Source: Lactarius indigo (taxonomy: Eukaryota; Basidiomycota; Agaricomycetes; Russulales; Russulaceae). From it: a stretch of DNA of 64,000 nt. The first letter of the stretch is position 1, and every line of letters starts with the position of its first letter. The notes beneath the pieces were generated by a model. That model searched no databases and was not told the origin of the DNA. It was given only the letters and a program-made list of their open reading frames with translations. This document shows positions 43,624 to 51,904 of this stretch, in pieces. The position numbers and the translations under genes were made by a program. The stretch is from the NCBI GenBank assembly GCA_025766275.1, contig JAFKAC010000026.1:248001-312000 (forward strand), in the 5' to 3' direction.

Positions 43624-46600
43624 TCACTGAAAGTCACGGGCGATCCACTCGCGTTGCTCGTCCTCGATACGGCGGAATACGTCAGCACGCTCCAGGCGGT
43701 ACACACAGTCCATCTTGTCCTCCCGGGCGACAAGGACCATGCCGCGGAGTTGGCGGATACGCGCCTGTAAGCGCGACTCCTCGTGGGCTGCGGCGCGATA
43801 CCGTGTCACCTCCGCAACCAGGGATTCATCCCCTATGCGGTTAAGTGCGCGGTCCGTAAGTTTGTCGGCAGCGAGGATGACGAGGTCCTCGTGAGCGATG
43901 AAGGCGCGATTCGCAGCCGAGAGACGAGGGGCGGCGTAAAGGGGTTTGCCGTAGAGATAAGGGGATCCCGGGATTACTCCCAGGACAAAAGGGTTCGCAC
44001 CTCCGACAATCTGGACGTGACTCGCCTGCAACTCTACTCCGTCCGGCCCAGTGATGGGGAAGTGAACGTAATGGGGCTGTCGATTCGCCCGGAACCCCTC
44101 AGGCGCAAGGACCTGCGCCGGGTCGTCGTCTCGCGTAATGGGGGTGTGAAGTGCGACGCCGGGCAGTCGCACACGTCCTCGAGACATGGGGGTTCCGTCG
44201 GTGTGCAGGAGCCACGGGGTGATTCCGGGATCAGCAGAGTCGCGGTTCGTTCGAAGGAGGGGGTGGCTGACCGGGTAGTAATCTCCGTCGTCAGGGTCAG
44301 CTTGGTCCGGCATCGTCGCCTGCGCTGCCGCAACTCGCTCAATCTCTCCTGCGCCAACCTCAACTGTTCTCTGGCCCACTCCTGAGCCGTCTTCCGCCAA
44401 GCCTCCTCCGCTTCCACCTCCTCCTGGTCCTTCGTTAGGTCGATCGGTCGGGAAAACTCCCCTAGTACCGATAAGAGCGTCGTCTGGGGGGATGATCGCG
44501 ATGGGTTCCCGCGCCCCATTGTCGTCTCGGAAGATGTGAGCGACGGCAGGCTGCTGCTCGTCGCTGGGCTGGCGCGTGGGGTCTGGGAACCTCTGTAAGA
44601 GGCCAGCCCATTCTTGAGCGGTGATATGCCCCGTTCGCATGTTTGCAGGTGTGTACGGAGTGAGCTGGACCGCTGGAACCACGGTTTCTTCGTCGTCTTG
44701 GATGATGGCGGCGGCGTCTTGTGCGACTTGGTCGAGGAGGATCGCCGTGGTGACATGTCTGAGAGGAGAGGTGGGCATAGACGTAGAAGTAGATCGAATG
44801 TAGGAGTGATACTCTCCCTGCCGCTCTTCGATGGCGCTTTTAAGTCCTCGTGCGGCTGTTCGGGCCGCTTGGTATGCCTCTATTGCTTCCGGGGCAAAGA
44901 CGTCATCCTTATCGACCCACTGATTCTCCGAGTCAGGATAGCCCTTCCATTTGATGAGATATTGGAGTTTTTTGCGACGGCCGAAATGCCGTGAATCTAG
45001 AACAGCCTGGACTTCATATTCTTCCTCCCCCTCCACAAGATCCGGTGGCGGTCGAGGGAAATTTTCCCCATGCATGGTTGTACTTTTGTACGGCGTGAGA
45101 AGATCTATGTGGAACACTGGGTGGATGCTCCACTGTGTGGGAAGTTCAAGACGGTAGTTGTATGGGGACATCACCTGGACTACTTTAAAAGGACCGTGGC
45201 GTCGCGCCGCAAATTTTGCCGTAGGTTGATTGGTTCGAAGGTGTTTTCCTTCTAACCACACTTGGTCGCCTATCTGATATTTCGGAGTGTTTCGGTGCTT
45301 CACCCAACTGTCCTGGGCCTTCTTGATAAGGGTCTGGGCCAGCTGTCGCGCTTCCTTGAGCTGTGTAAGTCTGGTGACGACGCGTGGGATAGGGGATGGC
45401 TTATCCGTCCAATCTGCTATTGGGTCGTAACCCATAAGCAACATGAAGGGTGATTGTTTTGTGTGCTCGTGGGGCCAATTGTTGTGAGCGAATTCTGCTA
45501 TCGGGAGATATGCCGCCCAGTTGTCTTGGCGTTCGTTGGCCCAGAACCGCAGATATTGTTCCAGCCATTGATTGGTTCGCTCCGATTGCCCATCCGTTCG
45601 TGGGTGATACGCCGTAGAGACATTTTGTTTGATGCCCAAAATTCGACAGACTTCCTTGGTGAACTTTGATGTGAATCGGGGGTCGCGGTCACTGATGACT
45701 TTGCGCGGTAGTCCAAACCGTTTGAATACGTGAAGGACGTACAGGGTGGCCGTTTCTTCTGCGGTAATCTCTTCATTGCACGGGATAAATATTGACGCCT
45801 TGCTGCAGTCGTGATCTGTAACGGTGAGGATACTATCGTAGGACTGAGATATTGGTAGTTTGGTAATAAAGTCCAACGCGATGGTGTGGAAGGGAGGGGC
45901 GTCCGTTATTGCGGTGATGGGGTGCAACGGCGCGTGCGTTGGTCTTGTGTTGACTTTGTTTCGTTGGCAGTCGGCGCATCCTGTGACATACTCATACACA
46001 TCTCGACGAATTCTTGGCCACCAGTAGTGTCGTTCTACAATTCGTTGGGTTCTGCTGATACCTGGGTGACCGTGAACGGGGGGGTCGTGGTGATCGTGTA
46101 TTATTGCCCTGTACGCGGACATGGGCCCGGTGACTACCAGCCGTCCGTCCTTGTACCATTCTCCTTCTATCTTTTTCAGCTGGTGGGCATCGACCCATGC
46201 CTGGACAACCTTCGGGTCTTGCCGTCGCCTCGGCGCTTGCAGTAGCGGGTGTATTTCCAGGGCGCGAGTGGCATTAGTGGCTCGTACGAATACTTCGGGA
46301 GGTAAGACTACCACACCTTCGTTGTCTCCCTCTCCCTGGTCGTAGTCCGGTCGTCTGGATAAGGCGTCTGCTCTGCCGTTATTCTTTCCCTTGATGTGAT
46401 GGATCTCGAAATCGTATTCCATCAGTTCTAGTACTTCCCGGGCGACTCGTCGGCTGATTTTTTGCGGGGTTTTCCAGTACTGGAGATTGAGGTGGTCTGA
46501 AAATATCTTGATTTTATGTGGGGACCCCGCAAGTAGGGGTCTCCAGTGCCGGAGAGCCTTGACGATGGCCAGAAGCTCTAAGTCGTAGATGTCGTAGTTG

Positions 46601-48372
46601 CGTTCAGCCTCGTTTAGAGTGGCTGAGTAATACCCTATCGGGTGCTTGCGACCGTCATTTTTCTTTTGTAAGAGCACGGCACCTACTGCGAATCCGGATG
46701 CATCAACCTCTAATTCGAATTGGTCTTGTAAGTTGGGATGTGCCAATACTGGCTCTTCCGTGACGAGGCGTTTGAGGGTTCTGAACGCGCGGTCTTCGTC
46801 TTCTGTCCATTTCCATTCTGCATCCTTCCGGGTGAGTCGGTTTAATGGTCGTGCGTGGGTGGCGAAACCGCGGATGAAAAGGCGGTAAAAGTTGCAGAAG
46901 CCTAGAAAGGATCGTACGTCCCTGACCTTTGTTGGGGTTGGCCAGTCCTTGATGCCGCGAACTTTTACCGGGTCCATACGTGTTACCCCCCTCTCAAGGA
47001 TTACCCCCAGGTAATCCATCCGCGGTTGGTGAAATAGGCATTTCTCGAGTTTGAAATAGAGATCATGATCCTGGGCGACGCGGAGAACGTCAGTCACAGC
47101 AGCAATATGATCAGCTGTTGTGGATCCTTCCCGCGTGGCAATTCCAATGTCATCCATGTAGACTCGGATAACCGTCCCCCGTAGCTCGTGTTTTGCGATG
47201 GTGTCGCGATAGATGTGGTTCATCATGGTTTGAAAGGTGGCTGGTGAGTTTGTGAGGCCAAAGAACATGACCGTTGGTTCGAAGAGGCCGAATTTGGTCT
47301 TGAAAGCCGCCTTTTCTTGATCTCCGTCGCGTATGCGGACATTGTTATAACCCCAGCGGATGTCGAGCTTGGTATAGATATGGGCATTACTGAGGTCGTA
47401 GATGAGGTCCTGGATAAGGGGAAGTGGGTATTGGTTGCGTATGGTATGTGAGTTGATAACGCGATAGTCTTGTACGGGGCGTAGCTTCCCGTCCTTCTTT
47501 TTGACAAAGAAGAATGATGAGGCGTATGGGGAGATGGACGGTCGCAGATATCCTTGCTTAAGTTTCTCGTCTAGGAACTCCTTAAGCTTCCCCTCTTCCT
47601 CTTGCGTTAACGGGTATATTTTGCAATCTATCGCAGATGGAGTGCCAGGCTTGAAGTCAATGGCGTGGTCCCAGGGTCTTGCTGGGGGAAATCGTTGAGA
47701 CGCTTCTTCGCTGAAGAGCCTTTCAAAGGCGGCGTATACTGCCGGCAGTTCTACAGGGTTATCTTCTGTTTTCGCCCGGATGGCTAGCTCCGTGGACGTA
47801 GTTGCGCGTAGGTATGTGTCTTCTTCCTCCATATCCTGGACGATGGCTTCCTTTTCGTCATGAGTGAGTGCGGCTGCGATGATGGTATGACGATCTGAAC
47901 TGTCCTGTGTGCTGATCACGACCGGCATGATCTCTTCGTGTACTACTGCGTCCCGCCAGCTAATGGTTGGCTCGTAGGTTGCCAGCCATGGATATCCTAG
48001 GACAATGCTTTCCTTCCCGAGGTCGGTTACGAGGAAGCGCATGGTCCTGTGATATCCCTTAGCGTATACATCTAGATCGGTGAAGTGGGTGATAGACCCA
48101 GCTTTATTTTCCGTGTCGTCTATGTTCCAAATTTTCCGCGGTTGTGGCAGGGGCTGGAGTCCAATGCCTGACTTTTTGACAAAATTTGGATGTATGAAGT
48201 TATCGGTTGCTCCTGAGTCAACCAATACTTTGATGTCGGCCATTCGGTAATTCGTGCGAATCGAGACTGGAATTCGGAGAGAACGAAAGCGTGTCATGAT
48301 TACAGAATTACAATTTAGAGCCCTCACCCAGGCCGATGGGTTCAGGCGCTCCGAAAACCCTCTTTCCCCCAC
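43624..48372 (-). CDS. Gypsy-1 pol polyprotein with chromodomain and C-terminal extension
   Basis: A 1582-codon frame: retropepsin VLVDSGATDNFIHP; reverse transcriptase (PLPLIQDLIYDL, KLDIRWGYNNVRI, FGLTNSPATFQTMMNHI, catalytic YMDD); RNase H (FELEVDASGFAVGAVLLQ, NYDIYDLELLAIVKAL, FSDHLNLQYW); integrase HH-CC zinc finger (HGHPGISRTQRIVERHYWWP, CADCQRNK); core ALDFITKLPISQ ... SDRDPRFTSKF ... GQSERTNQWLEQYL; and a chromodomain (YEVQAVLDSRHFGRRKKLQ, YLIKWKGYPDSENQW). About 400 residues follow the chromodomain, including HYVHFPITGPDG and a predicted coiled coil near the end. That region resembles the separate ORF3 of Gypsy-2. The frame overlaps gag by 31 nt in the -1 phase, so pol is probably made by frameshifting rather than from the first Met. 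No internal stop. Confidence 0.9.
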   Translation of the reverse strand: MGERGFSERLNPSAWVRALNCNSVIMTRFRSLRIPVSIRTNYRMADIKVLVDSGATDNFIHPNFVKKSGIGLQPLPQPRKIWNIDDTENKAGSITHFTDLDVYAKGYHRTMRFLVTDLGKESIVLGYPWLATYEPTISWRDAVVHEEIMPVVISTQDSSDRHTIIAAALTHDEKEAIVQDMEEEDTYLRATTSTELAIRAKTEDNPVELPAVYAAFERLFSEEASQRFPPARPWDHAIDFKPGTPSAIDCKIYPLTQEEEGKLKEFLDEKLKQGYLRPSISPYASSFFFVKKKDGKLRPVQDYRVINSHTIRNQYPLPLIQDLIYDLSNAHIYTKLDIRWGYNNVRIRDGDQEKAAFKTKFGLFEPTVMFFGLTNSPATFQTMMNHIYRDTIAKHELRGTVIRVYMDDIGIATREGSTTADHIAAVTDVLRVAQDHDLYFKLEKCLFHQPRMDYLGVILERGVTRMDPVKVRGIKDWPTPTKVRDVRSFLGFCNFYRLFIRGFATHARPLNRLTRKDAEWKWTEDEDRAFRTLKRLVTEEPVLAHPNLQDQFELEVDASGFAVGAVLLQKKNDGRKHPIGYYSATLNEAERNYDIYDLELLAIVKALRHWRPLLAGSPHKIKIFSDHLNLQYWKTPQKISRRVAREVLELMEYDFEIHHIKGKNNGRADALSRRPDYDQGEGDNEGVVVLPPEVFVRATNATRALEIHPLLQAPRRRQDPKVVQAWVDAHQLKKIEGEWYKDGRLVVTGPMSAYRAIIHDHHDPPVHGHPGISRTQRIVERHYWWPRIRRDVYEYVTGCADCQRNKVNTRPTHAPLHPITAITDAPPFHTIALDFITKLPISQSYDSILTVTDHDCSKASIFIPCNEEITAEETATLYVLHVFKRFGLPRKVISDRDPRFTSKFTKEVCRILGIKQNVSTAYHPRTDGQSERTNQWLEQYLRFWANERQDNWAAYLPIAEFAHNNWPHEHTKQSPFMLLMGYDPIADWTDKPSPIPRVVTRLTQLKEARQLAQTLIKKAQDSWVKHRNTPKYQIGDQVWLEGKHLRTNQPTAKFAARRHGPFKVVQVMSPYNYRLELPTQWSIHPVFHIDLLTPYKSTTMHGENFPRPPPDLVEGEEEYEVQAVLDSRHFGRRKKLQYLIKWKGYPDSENQWVDKDDVFAPEAIEAYQAARTAARGLKSAIEERQGEYHSYIRSTSTSMPTSPLRHVTTAILLDQVAQDAAAIIQDDEETVVPAVQLTPYTPANMRTGHITAQEWAGLLQRFPDPTRQPSDEQQPAVAHIFRDDNGAREPIAIIPPDDALIGTRGVFPTDRPNEGPGGGGSGGGLAEDGSGVGQRTVEVGAGEIERVAAAQATMPDQADPDDGDYYPVSHPLLRTNRDSADPGITPWLLHTDGTPMSRGRVRLPGVALHTPITRDDDPAQVLAPEGFRANRQPHYVHFPITGPDGVELQASHVQIVGGANPFVLGVIPGSPYLYGKPLYAAPRLSAANRAFIAHEDLVILAADKLTDRALNRIGDESLVAEVTRYRAAAHEESRLQARIRQLRGMVLVAREDKMDCVYRLERADVFRRIEDEQREWIARDFQ

Positions 48373-49823
48373 AAGTCCTGTAGTATTAAATCCTTTACTT
48401 CGTCAGGGGCGTTGGCTACCCCCGTAAGCCATTCTTTGGCCCGTTCTTCCGCCGTTTTGCTGGTTGAAGCAGCTTGTATCTGGGCGGGCGGTGCCTCTTG
48501 TGCGTAGTAGTCGGTTTCGGTCATCCGGACGGTAGAAGGTCCGGATTCTTGCGGTCGCCATTGTCGCGGCTGTCGTGGATGGGGGCAGTTTCGTGAGAGG
48601 TGGCCCGGTGCATTACAGTTATAGCACAGGACTGTCCTTAGGTCTCGCCGCATTCCCCCTCTTCCGCGTCCTCTGGCTCCAGGGCCCCCTCTTGGCGGAA
48701 ACGGAGGTAGATTGGTGTACGGCGGCTTGCCATAGTCGATCTCGTCTGATCCGGCCAATCTTGCCCTAGTTCGGTCGGCGGAGGTGTCCATGGCCCACGG
48801 GTTTGCGAGGTTTTGTGGAACGCTCCAATTGGCGTTGCCCGTCTTCTTCGGTTTGTTGTCCTTGTACTCATCCACCCTGGCTCTGATATGGATGTAGTTG
48901 CGCTGCCGGCGAAGCGTTGCCCGCTTCCACTCGTCGAAGGTCTCCGGCTCGTCTAGGTCGTAGGTCTTCTCATATAACTTCTTGGGGAGCCCCTTTGTAA
49001 AGAGGTCGATTGTTTGCGGGTCGTTAAGACGGTAGCCTGCTTTTCTGGCCGCTTCTTCGAATTCATTGACGTACTTGTCGATGTCTCCATCGACCATTTT
49101 GAGGCCTTTCCTCAACAGGGCTTGAGCCTGTTCTCGTTCAAGGGTATTGACGAACCTTTGGTTAAACCCTTCTGCTACTGCGTTCCACAGATCCCGCGTG
49201 TGTTGGTCTATGCCACGTTGTATTTGTCGATTGAGCCATTTGAGGTATGAGAGCACCCATTCGCTGACCGACACCCCCTTGATGTAGGAGAGGAAGAGCA
49301 GGCATCGTCGATAGTCGTTGCGCATGACGGGAGTGTCGAGGTTCATCCCCCAATATACGTGCCATTGCGTGAGGAATGAGTCTACTTTAGTGCGATCTCC
49401 GTCGAAGATGGTGGGGGGTTCACCGGTTAATTTTTCGTGTCCATGCCCCCCCCCGCCTGCACCTTCACCGCCGCCTCCTCCTCCTCCTGGAGGTCCTCCT
49501 TCTGGTGGGTTGTTCGGGAGATCGGGCGGATTTCCTCCTCCTCCTGGGCGTCGGGGGAAGTTGTCCCCGGGAGGTCCTCCCCACCCGGGTGGGGGGTCTA
49601 GCGGCATCCCTCGTCTTCCTCCATCTCCTGACGGGGGGTCTCCTTGGTCGGGTCCGATGGCACGGAAGATTGCTGCGTCGTCCGCGGTCATTCGATGTCC
49701 CGTTTCGGGGTTGATGGGCATGAGATTTCGTTGAGATTCCTGCCTGATTGCTTCGGCCGCGTCTCGCGCCGCTTGTTCTCTAATATTTATAATTTCTTCT
49801 GCCGTCATGGTGGTTGTTGCCAT
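48342..49823 (-). CDS. Gypsy-1 Gag
   Basis: 493 aa from the ATG at 49,823 (MATTTMTAEEIINIREQAAR). It has a Pro/Gly-rich segment at about residues 60-130, a retrotransposon-gag region (FDGDRTKVDSFLTQWHVYW, QALLRKGLKMVDGDIDKYV), and one CCHC zinc knuckle CYNCNAPGHLSRNC near residue 400. It forms the virus-like particle shell and binds RNA. The start follows the ORF0 stop by five codons in the same frame. Confidence 0.85.
   Translation of the reverse strand: MATTTMTAEEIINIREQAARDAAEAIRQESQRNLMPINPETGHRMTADDAAIFRAIGPDQGDPPSGDGGRRGMPLDPPPGWGGPPGDNFPRRPGGGGNPPDLPNNPPEGGPPGGGGGGGEGAGGGGHGHEKLTGEPPTIFDGDRTKVDSFLTQWHVYWGMNLDTPVMRNDYRRCLLFLSYIKGVSVSEWVLSYLKWLNRQIQRGIDQHTRDLWNAVAEGFNQRFVNTLEREQAQALLRKGLKMVDGDIDKYVNEFEEAARKAGYRLNDPQTIDLFTKGLPKKLYEKTYDLDEPETFDEWKRATLRRQRNYIHIRARVDEYKDNKPKKTGNANWSVPQNLANPWAMDTSADRTRARLAGSDEIDYGKPPYTNLPPFPPRGGPGARGRGRGGMRRDLRTVLCYNCNAPGHLSRNCPHPRQPRQWRPQESGPSTVRMTETDYYAQEAPPAQIQAASTSKTAEERAKEWLTGVANAPDEVKDLILQDLWGKEGFRSA
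48354..48360 (-). promoter_or_regulatory. Candidate -1 ribosomal frameshift heptamer
   Basis: In element sense GGGTTTT, positioned in the gag frame as G GGT TTT. This fits the X XXY YYZ rule and lies inside the gag/pol overlap, after which pol continues in the -1 frame. Downstream RNA structure was not computed. Confidence 0.5.
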
Positions 49824-49838
49824 TTCTGCTGCGGGTGA

Positions 49839-50330
49839 TCATACGTGGATCACTTCTGGTTGTTCTGAGATATGTAGGGACTCAGCTCGTTGGATGGTGT
49901 ATTGCTCAATAGGTCCAATGCTTGCTGGACGATCTTCCTCGCTTTGCTCTTCCTCTTTGGTTTCCTCACTTACTGCTTCTCCGGTCGAATGTTCTCGTAT
50001 TTGGCCGTCGATGGGTCCCCAGTCGGCTCGTGAGTTGAGCTCGCGTGCGTCGATATCACACTGATATTGTCTTCCTGCTGGTCTAATGACGTCCCAGCGG
50101 TGATCTATGGGGTTCCACGTAATTTCTACCCAACACAGGTGGTCAAAGTTGAACTCAACAGGTCTGAACCGTGAGGGTCCGTTGAACTCTACGAAGTATC
50201 CGGTTTCGTCTTCTCGTTCCCTCCAGCGGGCCGCTCCTAGGAACCTGGTTGGTACGTTGCGATCTCCTCTTCGTTCCAAATGGTAGGGACGGAAACTCGT
50301 CCACTGATCGCGTGTGTTGACAGTCGCCAC
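49839..50330 (-). CDS. Gypsy-1 ORF0 (163 codons, no ATG start)
   Basis: Opens at a GTG (GTGGCGACTGTC) only 20 nt inside the 5' LTR boundary and ends EQPEVIHV at a TGA, in the same frame as gag. Visible features are GAARW, FRPVEFNFDHLCWVEITW and an acidic Glu-rich tail (SEETKEEEQSEED). The Gypsy-2 ORF0 shares ARW, RPVEF and an aromatic pattern. Function is unknown. It may be an N-terminal Gag extension reached by readthrough or splicing, or a separate leader protein. Confidence 0.45.
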   Translation of the reverse strand: MATVNTRDQWTSFRPYHLERRGDRNVPTRFLGAARWREREDETGYFVEFNGPSRFRPVEFNFDHLCWVEITWNPIDHRWDVIRPAGRQYQCDIDARELNSRADWGPIDGQIREHSTGEAVSEETKEEEQSEEDRPASIGPIEQYTIQRAESLHISEQPEVIHV

Positions 50331-50349
50331 AATGGGATCTTGGTCTTAA

Positions 50350-50796
50350 TGTAACGCCGTCACAGCGTTAGCTCGACTTGAGCGTAAATGAAGGCGACTT
50401 TGATGACTTAGCTGTTCACGCCCTAAGACGTATGGCACGAAGGCTTTATCCTAGATGTTCGAAGACACTAGTTATGACGGTGACTTTCCCACTCTGAGGT
50501 AGGAGCGAAGAGAGAATTGAAGACAAGAAGTGACGATTGAAGAAGACCAAGATGGCGTGTCTTGGTCTTCCACAGCTATCTTAAATACAAGGAGAGCAGG
50601 CTTTCAAGCGCTGCTATGAGTCACTGTAGTATAGCGTCCGACGTATCGCGTAAGTAGCGCAATCCTAGTACTACTACTACCTGTACTAGGATCGAGTCAT
50701 TCTCAAACTCCTAACTCCTGCGTAAACTCCGAGTCCGTGACTAATCTACCTTACCGCCGTAGTCACAACCGGTATAGTAAGGATTAAACCGTAACA
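50350..50796 (-). repeat. 5' LTR of Gypsy-1
   Basis: Same 447 bp as the left copy. The first internal bases in element sense, TTAAGACCAAGATCCCA, are a candidate primer-binding region; Gypsy-2 starts similarly (ATAAGCCAAG). Confidence 0.9.
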
Positions 50797-51895
50797 ACTG
50801 AGTGCGTTCTTCTGGGGCCGGCCAGAGGCACTGATAGGGGAAGTGGTCAGTGCTAGAACACCTCCAGCAGAACTTCTGTTTTTGAGGGCAGGCGAAGGAG
50901 AGGTGGTCTTCAGACTGACACCTGTAACAAAGTCGAATGGTGCCAGTCTCCTTCTTGTTGGCTCTGCGCTTGCGTCTCTTCTTCCTTTCTGCAGAGGGGC
51001 TAGGTCCTTCTGGTTCGTCGTGGAGTCTTGGCATAGAGTGGTAGCGAGGTGGAGCAGGGGCAGGAATGCGGTGGACTTCAAAGGGGTGAGTTTCTTCTTC
51101 CGGAGGAGGGGGGTGTAATGCGAGCCATCGGTCTGCAATCCGGACATAGGCCTTGTGTTCTTGCAGCCTTCTTCGGGTGCTGGTTAGTTGCATGTCCATG
51201 TTGAGGAGGTGCCTTTTGAGGGGCTCCATCGTCTTGTACAGGCCTTCAATCTCCTTTCGGAGGGCCTTCTGGTTTCGTAAGAGTCGGCGAGTCCTGGAGA
51301 TTTCTGCTGTGAGGCGGTCATCTTTCAGGTCTTCTAGGACTTCATCAACTTGTCTGGCTGTGGGGGAAGCTTCGTCCAAGTTCTGCATCTGAGCTGGGGT
51401 GATGGGGGGAGCTGGATTGTGGGGGTTGTCGTCTCTGGGAAGGAGGAAAAGGGGGAGGCCATAGTGAGGGAGGTTCTTGCCCATGGTGCCGATGACATCT
51501 TCTTTGTTTTCACTGATCTTGATCCATTTGGCATCCTTTCGGATGTACGAGGTTGGGTCAGCGTCGTCAGGGATGAGGAAGTGGACGTAGCGGCTGCTCC
51601 AGGGGTCATTCAAGAAGAAGGGGTAGCCAGGGTCGTCGTCTTCTTCAGCAGTGATGTGCATCCTTTCATAGTTAATGGGGAGTGCGTCCATGATTGGGTC
51701 GTTGATTATTTCGCTGAGACGAGCCATGGTCACTCTAGGATCAGGGGGGGAGGTGGTAGGTTGGTGTATCTCGGAAGTAGGGGGAGTTGTGTGTCCAGGA
51801 GGGGGAACACGAAGGGCTATTTCTCCTCCTTCTGTTTCTATGACGCTGGGCATGGTGGGATCAATGGGTTGTGGTTCCTGGATGAGTGAAGGCAA
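50797..51895 (-). CDS. Gypsy-2 ORF3: coiled-coil and zinc-knuckle accessory protein, interrupted
   Basis: The frame directly continues the pol frame after a single TGA. It has a Pro-rich N-terminus, then SSRYVHFLIPDDADPTSY, NLPHYGLPLFLLPRDD, a long predicted coiled coil (LTAEISRTRRLLRNQKALRK ... HLLNMDMQLTSTRRRLQ), a basic KKRRKRRANKK stretch, and two CCHC knuckles (CYRCQSEDHLSFAC, CWRCSSTDHFPYQC). Gypsy-1 is inserted after APEERTQ; the remainder is at 42,948-43,145. The YVHF...coiled-coil module parallels the C-terminal extension of Gypsy-1 pol. It likely binds nucleic acid; its role in the element cycle is unknown. The first codons lack a convincing ATG near the start. Confidence 0.65.
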
Positions 51896-51904
51896 GGAAG
51901 GGGG

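Larger units (their letters stand above)
43146..50796 (-). mobile_element. Gypsy-1, complete Ty3/Gypsy chromovirus
   Basis: 7651 bp, with 447-bp LTRs at both ends that read identical, flanked by ACTG on both sides (43,142-43,145 and 50,797-50,800). It contains ORF0, gag and pol without internal stops in gag or pol. The intact frames and identical LTRs indicate recent insertion and possible autonomy. Confidence 0.9.

Noticed and set aside
49318..49734. Pro/Gly-rich forward-strand frame
   Set aside because: Antisense of the Pro/Gly-rich segment of Gypsy-1 Gag.
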